Below are positions 35,415 to 43,631 of a stretch of DNA of 64,000 bases, piece by piece; position 1 is the first letter of the stretch; every line of letters starts with the position of its first letter. The position numbers and the translations under genes were made by a program. Source of the DNA: Lysobacteraceae bacterium SCN 69-320 (GTDB taxonomy: Bacteria > Pseudomonadota > Gammaproteobacteria > Xanthomonadales > Rhodanobacteraceae); assembly GCA_001725155.1 (NCBI GenBank), contig MEFP01000003.1:62001-126000 (forward strand). The letters are read 5' to 3'. The notes under the pieces were generated by a model that saw only the letters and a program-made list of their open reading frames with translations, had not been told where the DNA came from and ran no database searches.

Positions 35415-35951
35415 TCAGGCGTACTTGGCGACGAGGCGGACTATCGTATTCCAGGCGCGTGTCGACGCGTCTGCCGCCAGCGTCTTTTCGATGAACGCGT
35501 TCGGGCTGCCGGGCGTATTGCCGAGCTTGTAGCAGACGCTGAGCACGTTGCCGCCGGCAGCGGCGAGCAGGCGCACATCGCCGCGACGCGAACTCAGCGG
35601 CAACGGCGGTAACTCCGGCGCGTCGGTCGCCGTGAACGTCACGCAGCATTCGTAGACCGCCGCGCGATCCACGGCCGCGAACGGATCGCTCTGTACCAGT
35701 GCGGCGAGTGCGTCGACGCGGCGCAGGAACGCCGGCTCGACGAGGCCGCAGACCTCGTGCAGCCGCGCCGTGGCCGAGCGCACGATCGTCCTGGCGCGCG
35801 CCGCCGGCGCATCGAATGCCAGGGTGCCGTTGACGAGAAACGACGACGCCTGCGTCGCGCCGGCGTCGAGAAATGCCTGCTCGAACTGAGCCTTGCTCGG
35901 GCAGCGCGGGCGGCCCAGGTTCACGTTGCGCAGGAAGACGGCGAATCGCAT
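35415..35951 (-). CDS. DUF1697 family protein
   Basis: A 178-aa cytosolic protein of the DUF1697 family. It shows the conserved N-terminus RFAVFLRNVNLGRPRCPSKA, the middle FLVNGTLAF (family N-x-G pattern) and the C-terminal KLGNTPGSPNAFIEKTL (family R-x-x-TWR-like segment partly changed to TRAWNTI). No biochemical role is established for the family. First gene of a two-gene unit with the GFA protein. Confidence 0.85.
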   Translation of the reverse strand: MRFAVFLRNVNLGRPRCPSKAQFEQAFLDAGATQASSFLVNGTLAFDAPAARARTIVRSATARLHEVCGLVEPAFLRRVDALAALVQSDPFAAVDRAAVYECCVTFTATDAPELPPLPLSSRRGDVRLLAAAGGNVLSVCYKLGNTPGSPNAFIEKTLAADASTRAWNTIVRLVAKYA

Positions 35952-36142
35952 GCGTGGGATTCCGGAAAGCCGCGCCGACGCGTCGGCGGTTTTCTTCGAC
36001 GGAATTTGTCCGCGGCGTGATCGGCGGTATGGACGCAAGTTTTTTGCGGCGGATACACGCCGCGATGTCGCGGCCGGGAAGCTCCGCGGCGCCCGTCGCC
36101 GGCCAGCGGGGCCGCCGCGAAATGCGCAGCGGCCCCGTTCCG

Positions 36143-38647
36143 TCAGTTCTTCTCGAACGGCCGCAGCAGCCAGCGGCACAGCGCCGGCAGGAAGATCAGC
36201 GCGGCGAACATGTTCACGACGAACATGAAGGTCAGCATCAGGCCCATGTCGGCCTGGAACTTGAGGTCGGAGAAGATCCACATCGCGACGCCGACGGCCA
36301 GGGTCAGCGCGGTGTAGAAGATGGCGATGCCGGTCGTCTTCAGCGCGCCGAAATAGGCTTCGGTCAGATGCGCGCCGGCCTGCATGGATTCGCGCATGCG
36401 CGCGAAGATGTAGATCGCATAGTCCACGCCGATGCCGACGCCGAGCGCGACGACGGTCAGGGTGTTGACCTTCAGACCGATGCCGAGCTTGACCATCAGC
36501 GCATGGCCGAGTTCGGTGACCAGCACCAGCGGCAGCACGATGCACAGCGCGGCCAGCGGGTTGCGGAAGCTCAGCAGGCACATGATGAACACGGCGCCGT
36601 ACAGCAGGTACAGCATGACCGCGTCGACTTCGCGCACCTTGTCGTTGATCGCGGCGAGCACGCCGACGTTGCCGGTGGCCAGGCGCAGGTTGATCCTGTC
36701 GCTGTGGAAGGTCTCGCCCTTCTCGCTCGCGGCGTTGGCCTGCTCGGTCAGCTGCTTCATGAGATTGACGTTGCCGCCGGCCCAGGCGCCGTTCTTCTCG
36801 CGGAACTCCTTCACGGCGGCCACGACGCGGTCGATCGTCGTCGCGCGGTGGTCGCCGAGGAACATCATGATCGGCATCGCGCTGCAGTCGCTGTTGAGCA
36901 GACCCGAGTCGGTCTCGAAGCCCTGCGTGGCCATGCGCAGGGTGTCCGGGTCGCGCGGCAGCGCGCGCCAGCGCAGGTTGCCCTCGTTCCAGCCGGCGTT
37001 GACGATCTTGGCGGCCATCGGCAGGGTCATCACCTGCTCCACGCCTTCGACGTTGCGCATGTGCCAGGCGAAGCGGTCTATCGTCTCCATGACCGGATAG
37101 CTCGTCGTGCAGGCCGACGGCTGCGCCTCGGCGATCACATTGAGCATGTCCACGCCGAGCGAGAACTTCTCGCTGATCAGCACGGCATCCCTGTTGTAGC
37201 GCGCTTCCGGGCGCAGCTCGGCCACGCCCTTCTCGGCGTCGCCGATCATGACCTGGTGGCCGTACTGCTTGGCGAAGAACCAGATCGTCAGGCCGAGCAG
37301 GATGATCACGGCCGCCGGCACCGGCCGGCTGAACCTGGCCAGCAGCGCCCAGATCTTGTCGAACTGGGTCAGCTGGCGCAGGCGGTACTGGCGCTTCTTC
37401 TCGAGGTTGCGCAGCTGGCAGTAGGACAGCAGCACCGGCAGCAGGATCAGGTCGGTCAGGATCGTGATCGCGACGCCGACGGTCGCCGTGATCGCGAGTT
37501 CGTAGATGATCTGGATCGGGATGATCAGGATCGTCGCGAAGCCGATGCAGCCGGCGATCAGCGCGACCGCGCCGGGCACGAGCAGCATGCGGAAGGCCAG
37601 CCGCGCGGCAGTCTGCGCGTCGACGCCGCGGCGCTGGCGCAGTTCCTCGACCGTGCCTTCCTCGAGCCCGCCGAAGAAGATCTCGCCGCGGAAGCGGTTG
37701 ATCATCTGTTCGCCGTGGCTGACCGCGATCGCGAAGATCAGGAACGGCGTCAGCATGTTCATCGGGTCGATGCCGAAGCCGAGCAGCCTCAGCGCGCCCA
37801 GCATCCACAGCACCGCGATCAGCGCGCAGAACACGGTCAGGGTCGCGAGTTTGGCCGACGAGGAATACAGGAACAGCAGGATCCAGGTGAACGCGATGGT
37901 CAGGAAGAAGAACAGGATGACCGAGCGCGCGCCGTCGCTGATGTCGCCGACCATCTTGGCGAAGCCTATGATGTGCACGCTCGTCGCGTCGTTCTCGTAC
38001 TTCGCGCGGATGTCCTCGAGCTGCTTGGCGACCTTCTGGTAGTCGAGCTTGACCTGCCCTTCGCCGCCTTCGGGCACGAGCTCGGCCCAGACCATCGCGC
38101 CGCTGAAGTCCTTGGCGACGAGGCGGCCGACGATGTTGGCCTTCTCGATGTTGGCCTTGATCGTGGCGAACTGCTCGCTGGTCGCCTCGAAGCCTTCGAC
38201 GTTCGGCGTGAATTCCTGCGGAATCACGTTGCCGCCGGCGAAGCCGTCCTCGACGACTTCGACGAAACGCACGTTCGGCGTGAAGATCGAGCGGATGCGC
38301 GCCTCATCGACGTTGTCGATGGACTTCACGTCCTGCGTGATCTTCTCCATGGTCTGCATGAACGGCTGGTTGAACATGTCGCCGTTCTTGGCCATGACCG
38401 CGATCAGGATGCGGTTGGCGCCGCCGAACTCCTTCTCGTAGTCGAGGAAGGTCTGCATGTACTCGTGCGCGAGCGGGATCTGCTTCTTGAAGCCCGCGTC
38501 GACGCGCAGCTGCGACGCGAACCAGCCCATCGCGACGGTGACCAGCGCGAACAGCGCAAGCACGATCATCCGATTGCCGAACACGGCCCGCTCGGCGAAG
38601 CGATGGAATGCGCCGGGATTGTCTACCGCCTTGATCGAACCCGCCAT
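36143..38647 (-). CDS. RND superfamily (MMPL-type) membrane exporter
   Basis: An 834-aa inner-membrane transporter with duplicated RND/MMPL halves. TM1 (MIVLALFALVTVAMGWF, about 27-43) and a large periplasmic loop (about 45-240) are followed by five more helices (240-430). TM7 (about 450), a second loop (about 470-650) and the last five helices complete it. The TM4/TM10-type motifs GFGIDPMNMLTPFLIFAIAV and VVALGVGIGVDYAIYIFAR are visible. The class resembles HpnN/MmpL-like lipid or hydrophobic-compound carriers rather than drug pumps; no MFP or TolC-type partner is nearby. Start ATG 38647 follows GAGGGG. It is 78 bp downstream of the YCF48-like gene, its usual companion. Confidence 0.92.
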   Translation of the reverse strand: MAGSIKAVDNPGAFHRFAERAVFGNRMIVLALFALVTVAMGWFASQLRVDAGFKKQIPLAHEYMQTFLDYEKEFGGANRILIAVMAKNGDMFNQPFMQTMEKITQDVKSIDNVDEARIRSIFTPNVRFVEVVEDGFAGGNVIPQEFTPNVEGFEATSEQFATIKANIEKANIVGRLVAKDFSGAMVWAELVPEGGEGQVKLDYQKVAKQLEDIRAKYENDATSVHIIGFAKMVGDISDGARSVILFFFLTIAFTWILLFLYSSSAKLATLTVFCALIAVLWMLGALRLLGFGIDPMNMLTPFLIFAIAVSHGEQMINRFRGEIFFGGLEEGTVEELRQRRGVDAQTAARLAFRMLLVPGAVALIAGCIGFATILIIPIQIIYELAITATVGVAITILTDLILLPVLLSYCQLRNLEKKRQYRLRQLTQFDKIWALLARFSRPVPAAVIILLGLTIWFFAKQYGHQVMIGDAEKGVAELRPEARYNRDAVLISEKFSLGVDMLNVIAEAQPSACTTSYPVMETIDRFAWHMRNVEGVEQVMTLPMAAKIVNAGWNEGNLRWRALPRDPDTLRMATQGFETDSGLLNSDCSAMPIMMFLGDHRATTIDRVVAAVKEFREKNGAWAGGNVNLMKQLTEQANAASEKGETFHSDRINLRLATGNVGVLAAINDKVREVDAVMLYLLYGAVFIMCLLSFRNPLAALCIVLPLVLVTELGHALMVKLGIGLKVNTLTVVALGVGIGVDYAIYIFARMRESMQAGAHLTEAYFGALKTTGIAIFYTALTLAVGVAMWIFSDLKFQADMGLMLTFMFVVNMFAALIFLPALCRWLLRPFEKN

Positions 38648-38725
38648 GTCGTCCCCTCGTACACTGCGGCCGCGCAGCGGATGCGGCGGCCGGAATTGCT
38701 GGAATGTCGCTGTCGTGTCCGCGCC

Positions 38726-39946
38726 TCAGCGCGGCTGGTAGCGCGCGACGCCGTTCTCGCCGGCGACGAGGAAGGCGACGCCGCCCTCGATCGGCAGCAC
38801 GGCGGCCAGCGCGCCGGCCGGGTCGATGGCGCCCGCGCGCAGCGGCTCGTTGGCCGCTCGGCGCACGAGCACGAGGCCGTTCGCGCCGACCAGCGCGAGG
38901 CCGCCGCCGCTGAGCCGGACGCCGCCGAGCAGACTGAGTTCGGTGTCGGTCTTGAGCTCGCGCCAGCTGTCGCCGAGGTTGTCGGTCTCGAAGGCATGGC
39001 CGCGCAGGCCGAACACGACGGCGCGCTGCCCCTCGAAACCGATCGCGCCGAACATGGAGCCGTCATACGGCAGCTTCATGCGCTGCCAGTTCGCGCCGCT
39101 GTCGCGCGAGCGCAGCAGGCTGCCGCGTTCGCCGGCGATCAGCAGCGAACCGTCGCCGGTGCGCGCAATCGCGTTGAAATGCGGCTCGCTCTCGTCCTCG
39201 ATCTTGAGTTCCTCTTTGGAGAACGTCCATTTGTCGCCGCCGCCCGCGGCGGCGGCGGCCGGCGTCGCAGTCGCGGCACCGGCGAGGATGTGGCGCTCTT
39301 TCCAGGTCGCGCCGCCGTCGCTGGTTTCCAGGAACAGGCTGTAGGCGCCGACCGCGAAGCCGTGGTTCTCGTCGACGAACAGCACGTCAAGCAGCGGCGC
39401 GCCGTGGCGCGCGTCGTCGCCGGCCGAGGCTTCGGTCGGCGGCAGCCAGGGATCGCGGCGCTGCACTTTCCAGTGCTCGCCGGCGTCGTCGCTGGCCAGG
39501 ATCACGCCGTCGCGGCCGACGGCCCAGACCTTGCTGCCGACGGCGCTGAGCGCGGTCAGGGTCGCACGCGTCGGCACCTCGGCGACCTGGCGCCAGTTGA
39601 CGCGGTCTTCGGACAGGATGATCGCGCCGCGCTCGCCGACGGCGATCGCGCGATTGCCCGACTCGGCCAGGTCCAGCAGCAGCGACTGGGTCACCAGCGG
39701 CATCATTTCGGCCGTGCTGGCGACGGGCTCGGGCCAGGCCACGGCCGGCGCCGCATTCGCCATCGGCGCGGGTGCGGCGACCGGCGCTGCCGCCGCAGGC
39801 GCCGCGGCGGCGGGCGCCGCTTCCGCAGCGGCCGGCGCAGCGGATTCCTGCGCAACCGCAGCTCCGGCTAGCAGCAGCGACGACAGCAGCAGGGAGCGCC
39901 ACGACGGCGCTCCCGCGATCAAGGATTCACGCGACAAACGTCCCAT
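38726..39946 (-). CDS. secreted YCF48/BNR-repeat beta-propeller protein
   Basis: A 406-aa exported protein with a signal peptide (about 15-33, LLLSSLLLAGAAVAQ) and an Ala/Pro-rich linker (about 34-75). BNR/YCF48-type propeller blades follow: AIAVGERGAIILSEDRVNW, VWAVGRDGVILASDDAGEHW, FAVGAYSLFLETSDGGATW, LLIAGERGSLLRSRDSGANW and FETDNLGDSW. ATG 39946 follows GAGGGG and opens the signal peptide. It sits directly upstream of the MMPL-type RND gene, as in many Gammaproteobacteria, and probably works with it in the periplasm (inference from conserved context). Confidence 0.88.
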   Translation of the reverse strand: MGRLSRESLIAGAPSWRSLLLSSLLLAGAAVAQESAAPAAAEAAPAAAAPAAAAPVAAPAPMANAAPAVAWPEPVASTAEMMPLVTQSLLLDLAESGNRAIAVGERGAIILSEDRVNWRQVAEVPTRATLTALSAVGSKVWAVGRDGVILASDDAGEHWKVQRRDPWLPPTEASAGDDARHGAPLLDVLFVDENHGFAVGAYSLFLETSDGGATWKERHILAGAATATPAAAAAGGGDKWTFSKEELKIEDESEPHFNAIARTGDGSLLIAGERGSLLRSRDSGANWQRMKLPYDGSMFGAIGFEGQRAVVFGLRGHAFETDNLGDSWRELKTDTELSLLGGVRLSGGGLALVGANGLVLVRRAANEPLRAGAIDPAGALAAVLPIEGGVAFLVAGENGVARYQPR

Positions 39947-40297
39947 CAGCCAGCCCCTCGCAATGCGTGGGAAACGCCCTCCCGGCGCTTCCCTGGCGAC
40001 GCGGAGCGTGTCCGCGCCGTCGATCGTTGTCGTTACGGCGTGCAGGCAGCGCGGCCCTGTTCGGCGGCCGTCGCGGCACTGGCGCCTGGCGGTTTTCACA
40101 GCGTGCTGCGGCAGCCTCACCTTAGCGCAATCGCAGGTCGTCGCGGAACGGTCGCGTACGCCGCTCGCGCAGCGCGGCAACCGCCGTACGTGCCGCGCCG
40201 GCCGCACGACGCGCGACGCGAAACGAACGACCGGCCCGAAACGCGATCAGCCGCCCCGGACCGGCGGCGGCTGATCGGGATGCGCACGCGTGACGGC
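39947..40297. other. 351-bp gap between YCF48-like and DUF1329 genes
   Basis: No gene is supported. It contains the strong hairpin at 40244-40277 and presumably the promoter of the YCF48-RND pair. No clear -35/-10 boxes are visible. Confidence 0.4.
40244..40277 (-). terminator. hairpin at the end of the lipase-DUF1302-DUF1329 transcript
   Basis: A perfect 12-bp stem (CGATCAGCCGCC / GGCGGCTGATCG) with a 10-nt loop, 20 bp past the DUF1329 stop on the minus strand. The tail has only CGTTT, so it may be a processed or partial terminator that also shields the upstream mRNA. Confidence 0.55.
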
Positions 40298-41683
40298 TTA
40301 CTGGAAGCCGCGCTGGCGCAGCGACTGCGGCGTGAACATGTCCGGCGTGGTCTGGTACGAGAAGTCGTACATCGCTTCCTGGTTGTCGAGGCCCGAGGTG
40401 ATGTAGCGGCCCGACTTGAGGTCGTGATGCGTTTCCAGGGTCGACCAGAACAGCGGCACTTCGTAGTAGTTCACGCTCGGCGCTTCGGAGTAGCGCCAGA
40501 GCTTGCCGGCCGAGTCGTAGTGATCCATGACCAGGATCTGCCAGCTGTCCTCGTCGATGTAGAACGTGCGGCGCGGATTGATGTGGCGCTGGCCGGCCTT
40601 GAGCGTGGCCTCCACGACATAGACGCGGTGCAGCTCGTAGCGCAGCAGGTCCGGATTGATGAAGCCCGGCTTGACCAGGTCTTCCACCTTGACCTTGTCG
40701 CTGTGCGCCTTGTACGAGTTGTACGGCACGTACATTTCCTTCTTGCCGACGAGCTTCCAGTCGTAGCGGTCCATCGCGCCGTTGAACATGTCGGTCTGGT
40801 CGTTCGTGCGCAGGCCGTCGGAAGCCGTGCCCGGATTGTCATAGGCGACGTTCGGCGCGCGGCGCACGCGACGCTGGCCGGGGTTGTAGACCCAAGCCTG
40901 GCGCGGCTCCTTCTTGGAGTCGAGCGTTTCGTGCACGAGCAGCACCTGACCGGCGAGGCGCGGCGGCGCGACCACTTCCTGATAGAAGTAGATCAGCACG
41001 TTGTTGATGTCTTTCAGCGTGTTGCCGGGCTTGTAGTACAGGCCGAGCAGCTCTTCCTTGATGCGCGTCAGCGTGTAGGCGCCGGTCGCCGTCGGCGCGG
41101 CCTGATCGGCCCAGCGCACACCCGCGACGCCCTTGAACTTCAGCTTGTGGTTCCAGATCGCCTCGTAGCCGGCCTTGACCGGATCCTTGTCGAGGATCGG
41201 GAACGGCACGCCCTCGGCCACGTTGGCCACGCCTTCGCCGTCGTCGACGAGTTCGCCGGTCGTCGCGTTCTTGATCGTGTACTCGTAGGTGCGCGCCGGA
41301 TACGACGCGCTGCGGCGCGTCGGATAGACCACCATCTTCCAGTTCTTGTACTTCTCGAACATGCCGATCTGGCCGGCACCGATCTTGTCGCCGTAGTCCT
41401 TGTAGTTCTGCGCCGTGATCGTGAACAGCGGCTTGTCGTCCGGATACGGATCCTGATGGTGGTCGCCGACCTTGTAACCGGTCGGCGGCGTCGTGATGCC
41501 GCCTTTCCATTCGGGAATCGTGCCGTCCTTGTTGCCGGCGCGTTCGGCCCCCATCGGCGTCAGCGGCGTGCCGCTGACGCCGAGCTTGGCCGCTTCCTGC
41601 GGGCTGACCTTGGCCAGAGCCGCGGTGGATACCAGCACCAGCGCCACCAGGGCCGCAGTCCGGGTCTTCTTGAGCATCGTCAT
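40298..41683 (-). CDS. DUF1329 periplasmic/outer-membrane-associated protein
   Basis: A 461-aa exported protein with a signal peptide (about 1-24, ALVALVLVSTAALA). The mature start KVSPQEAAKLGVSGTPLTPM and GNKDGTIPEWKGGI are the hallmark of DUF1329 proteins, related in fold to LolA/LppX-type lipid-binding half-barrels. The C-terminal half has INPRRTFYIDEDSWQILVMD and PVLFWSTLE-like segments. The start follows a strong GGGAGGG. It is 24 bp downstream of the DUF1302 gene, with which the family almost always pairs. Probably carries a lipid or hydrophobic ligand across the periplasm (inference). Confidence 0.93.
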   Translation of the reverse strand: MTMLKKTRTAALVALVLVSTAALAKVSPQEAAKLGVSGTPLTPMGAERAGNKDGTIPEWKGGITTPPTGYKVGDHHQDPYPDDKPLFTITAQNYKDYGDKIGAGQIGMFEKYKNWKMVVYPTRRSASYPARTYEYTIKNATTGELVDDGEGVANVAEGVPFPILDKDPVKAGYEAIWNHKLKFKGVAGVRWADQAAPTATGAYTLTRIKEELLGLYYKPGNTLKDINNVLIYFYQEVVAPPRLAGQVLLVHETLDSKKEPRQAWVYNPGQRRVRRAPNVAYDNPGTASDGLRTNDQTDMFNGAMDRYDWKLVGKKEMYVPYNSYKAHSDKVKVEDLVKPGFINPDLLRYELHRVYVVEATLKAGQRHINPRRTFYIDEDSWQILVMDHYDSAGKLWRYSEAPSVNYYEVPLFWSTLETHHDLKSGRYITSGLDNQEAMYDFSYQTTPDMFTPQSLRQRGFQ

Positions 41684-41707
41684 GTATTTCCCTCCCGCAG
41701 AGAACGC

Positions 41708-43600
41708 TTAGAACGAATACTTGACCGAGAACGCGACGAAGTCGCGGTCGCTGATCAGGTTCAGATTGCCGGCGCCGAAGAAGTTCGTGTAGCTCAGGTC
41801 GAACGCCAGCTTGTTGAGGTAGTTGGCTTCGGTGCCGAGCGTCACGGACTTGCGGCCTTCGATGAAGTTGCCGCCGGGTCCCGGCGTGATGCCGTTGACG
41901 TCATGGTTGAAGGCGATGCGCGGCGACAGCGTGAAGGCGCTGCCGAACGCATTGTTGTAGTCCGCGCGTGCGGCGATGCGATAGCCCCAGGAGAACGAGG
42001 TCGGGAAGCCGTCGATCTGGGTCTGCGGGTTGCGCAGCGCACCGGAGGTCACGTCGTAGCCGCCGCCGGTGTCGGTGCCGTCGCCCTGATAGCGCATGAC
42101 CGAAGCATCGGGCAGATCCCACACGTTGGTGAAGCCGACTTCGCCGACGAGGGAGATCTGGTCGGCCGCAAGGAAGTTGCCCGGACCGAACACCTTGGTC
42201 GCGGTCAGCTGCAGCTGCGAGACCTTGTGGCGTTCCCAGCCGCGGATTTCGGCGCCCGGCGCGTACTGGCCGAGCTGGCTGCTGAAGCGCAGGCCCGGGG
42301 CCGGGATCACGGCATTCAGCGGGCTCAGCGCGGCGAACAGCAGTTCCACGTCGTCGATCTGCAGCGGCGCGTTCGGACGGTAGGACAGTTCGCCCTGCAG
42401 CGCGATGCCCGAGGCTTCCAGCGGCGTGTTGAAGCTGACCGCGAACATGCGGATGTCTTCGGGATACTCGGCGAAGTAGCGGCCCGTGGTGACCGCCGTG
42501 CTCGTGACCGCGCGGCCCGACAGCAGCGGCAGGCGGCTGTGGTAGTTCAGCGCATAGAAGCCGAACTCGGTGTTGTTGAGCCAGTTGGCCATGTAGTTCA
42601 GGCGGAAGCCGTACTGGCCCGAGTCCTTGGCGAAGCGGTCCGGCGCGCGCGGCACGGCAGCGCCGCAGGCCGCCGGCTTCAGCGCCGCCGGCAGGTTCGG
42701 GTTGTCGGTGCCGCCGGAGTTGTTGAAGCAGTAGCCGTAGTAGAAGTCGGGATTGATGACCGGCTGCGGGATCGTGCCGAAGTTCAGCATGACGTAGCTG
42801 CCGCCCAGGGTCGCGAAGTCGTTGGTCGAGAAGTAGGTGCCGGCCGGATCGGCCTCGGTCTGCTCGAACTCGAACATGTACAACGCTTCGGCCGACAGGG
42901 TGTCGGTGATGTTGACCGAACCCCAGATCATGTTGACCGGCAGGAACGCTTCCTTGAGCTCGGCGCCCGCGACACGCAGCTTCGAAACGTCTATCGGATT
43001 GATGACGTTGGCGCCGCCCTGGATGAACGTGCTCTCGCCCCAGCTGACGACCTGCTGACCGACGCGGACCGTCGCGCTGGTGTCGCCGATGTTGAAGTTG
43101 TGGAACACGAACGCGTCAAGGATCTTGGTGTCCTTGCCGACCTTTTCCTTGGCTTCGTTGGACAGGTCGTAGCGGTTGGCGTTTTCCCAGTCGTAGAAGC
43201 TGTAGCCGCGGAAGAAGGCGCCGGAATTGGCGCCGTACAGCAGGCTCAGTTCCACCGTGGCCTTGACGGCGTTGGTGAAGACGTCGCCGTCCTTCCACTT
43301 CCGGTCGCCGTCGTCGCTGTTGACCGAGTAGCGGCCGCGGGCGGCGCGCTGCTCGGGGCTGCCCAGCGGCAGCTGGCCGATGGCCGGATTGAATTGCGCC
43401 TTGCCGATCAGGTCGTCGTCCTGCTTGGACACGCGCCAGGCAGCGCCCCAGGTCAGGGTCGAGTTGACCGTGCCGTGGAAGCCGTCCTGGTCGCCGAACT
43501 CGAACGCCTGGGCCGGTACGACGGCGAAGGCGCCGAGTGCGAAGGCGACGGCCGCGGCCAGCGGGCGACGCGAGCCGCGGAAGTTGGTCTGGTTCTTCAT
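41708..43600 (-). CDS. DUF1302 outer-membrane beta-barrel protein
   Basis: A 630-aa outer-membrane protein of the DUF1302 family with a signal peptide (about 1-27, AVAFALGAFAVVPAQA). Long alternating beta-strands follow, including the family N-terminus FEFGDQDGFHGTVNSTLTWG, TVRVGQQVVSWGESTFIQGG and NVINPIDVSKLRVAGAELKE. It ends in an aromatic residue (VAFSVKYSF), the usual signal for barrel insertion. ATG 43600 opens the signal peptide; a TTG five codons upstream is unlikely. Lies between the lipase and DUF1329 genes (31 and 24 bp gaps), one operon. Likely a channel or uptake protein for a hydrophobic compound (inference). Confidence 0.93.
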   Translation of the reverse strand: MKNQTNFRGSRRPLAAAVAFALGAFAVVPAQAFEFGDQDGFHGTVNSTLTWGAAWRVSKQDDDLIGKAQFNPAIGQLPLGSPEQRAARGRYSVNSDDGDRKWKDGDVFTNAVKATVELSLLYGANSGAFFRGYSFYDWENANRYDLSNEAKEKVGKDTKILDAFVFHNFNIGDTSATVRVGQQVVSWGESTFIQGGANVINPIDVSKLRVAGAELKEAFLPVNMIWGSVNITDTLSAEALYMFEFEQTEADPAGTYFSTNDFATLGGSYVMLNFGTIPQPVINPDFYYGYCFNNSGGTDNPNLPAALKPAACGAAVPRAPDRFAKDSGQYGFRLNYMANWLNNTEFGFYALNYHSRLPLLSGRAVTSTAVTTGRYFAEYPEDIRMFAVSFNTPLEASGIALQGELSYRPNAPLQIDDVELLFAALSPLNAVIPAPGLRFSSQLGQYAPGAEIRGWERHKVSQLQLTATKVFGPGNFLAADQISLVGEVGFTNVWDLPDASVMRYQGDGTDTGGGYDVTSGALRNPQTQIDGFPTSFSWGYRIAARADYNNAFGSAFTLSPRIAFNHDVNGITPGPGGNFIEGRKSVTLGTEANYLNKLAFDLSYTNFFGAGNLNLISDRDFVAFSVKYSF

Positions 43601-43631
43601 GTGTGGATTCCCCAAGTTCCTGGTCGGTCGC

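Noticed and set aside
35873..39871. A 1,332-codon open frame on the plus strand
   Set aside because: It runs antisense across DUF1697, RND and YCF48-like genes, which have clear homology motifs; long antisense frames are expected at this G/C content. The product is Asp/Arg/Gln-rich without domains.
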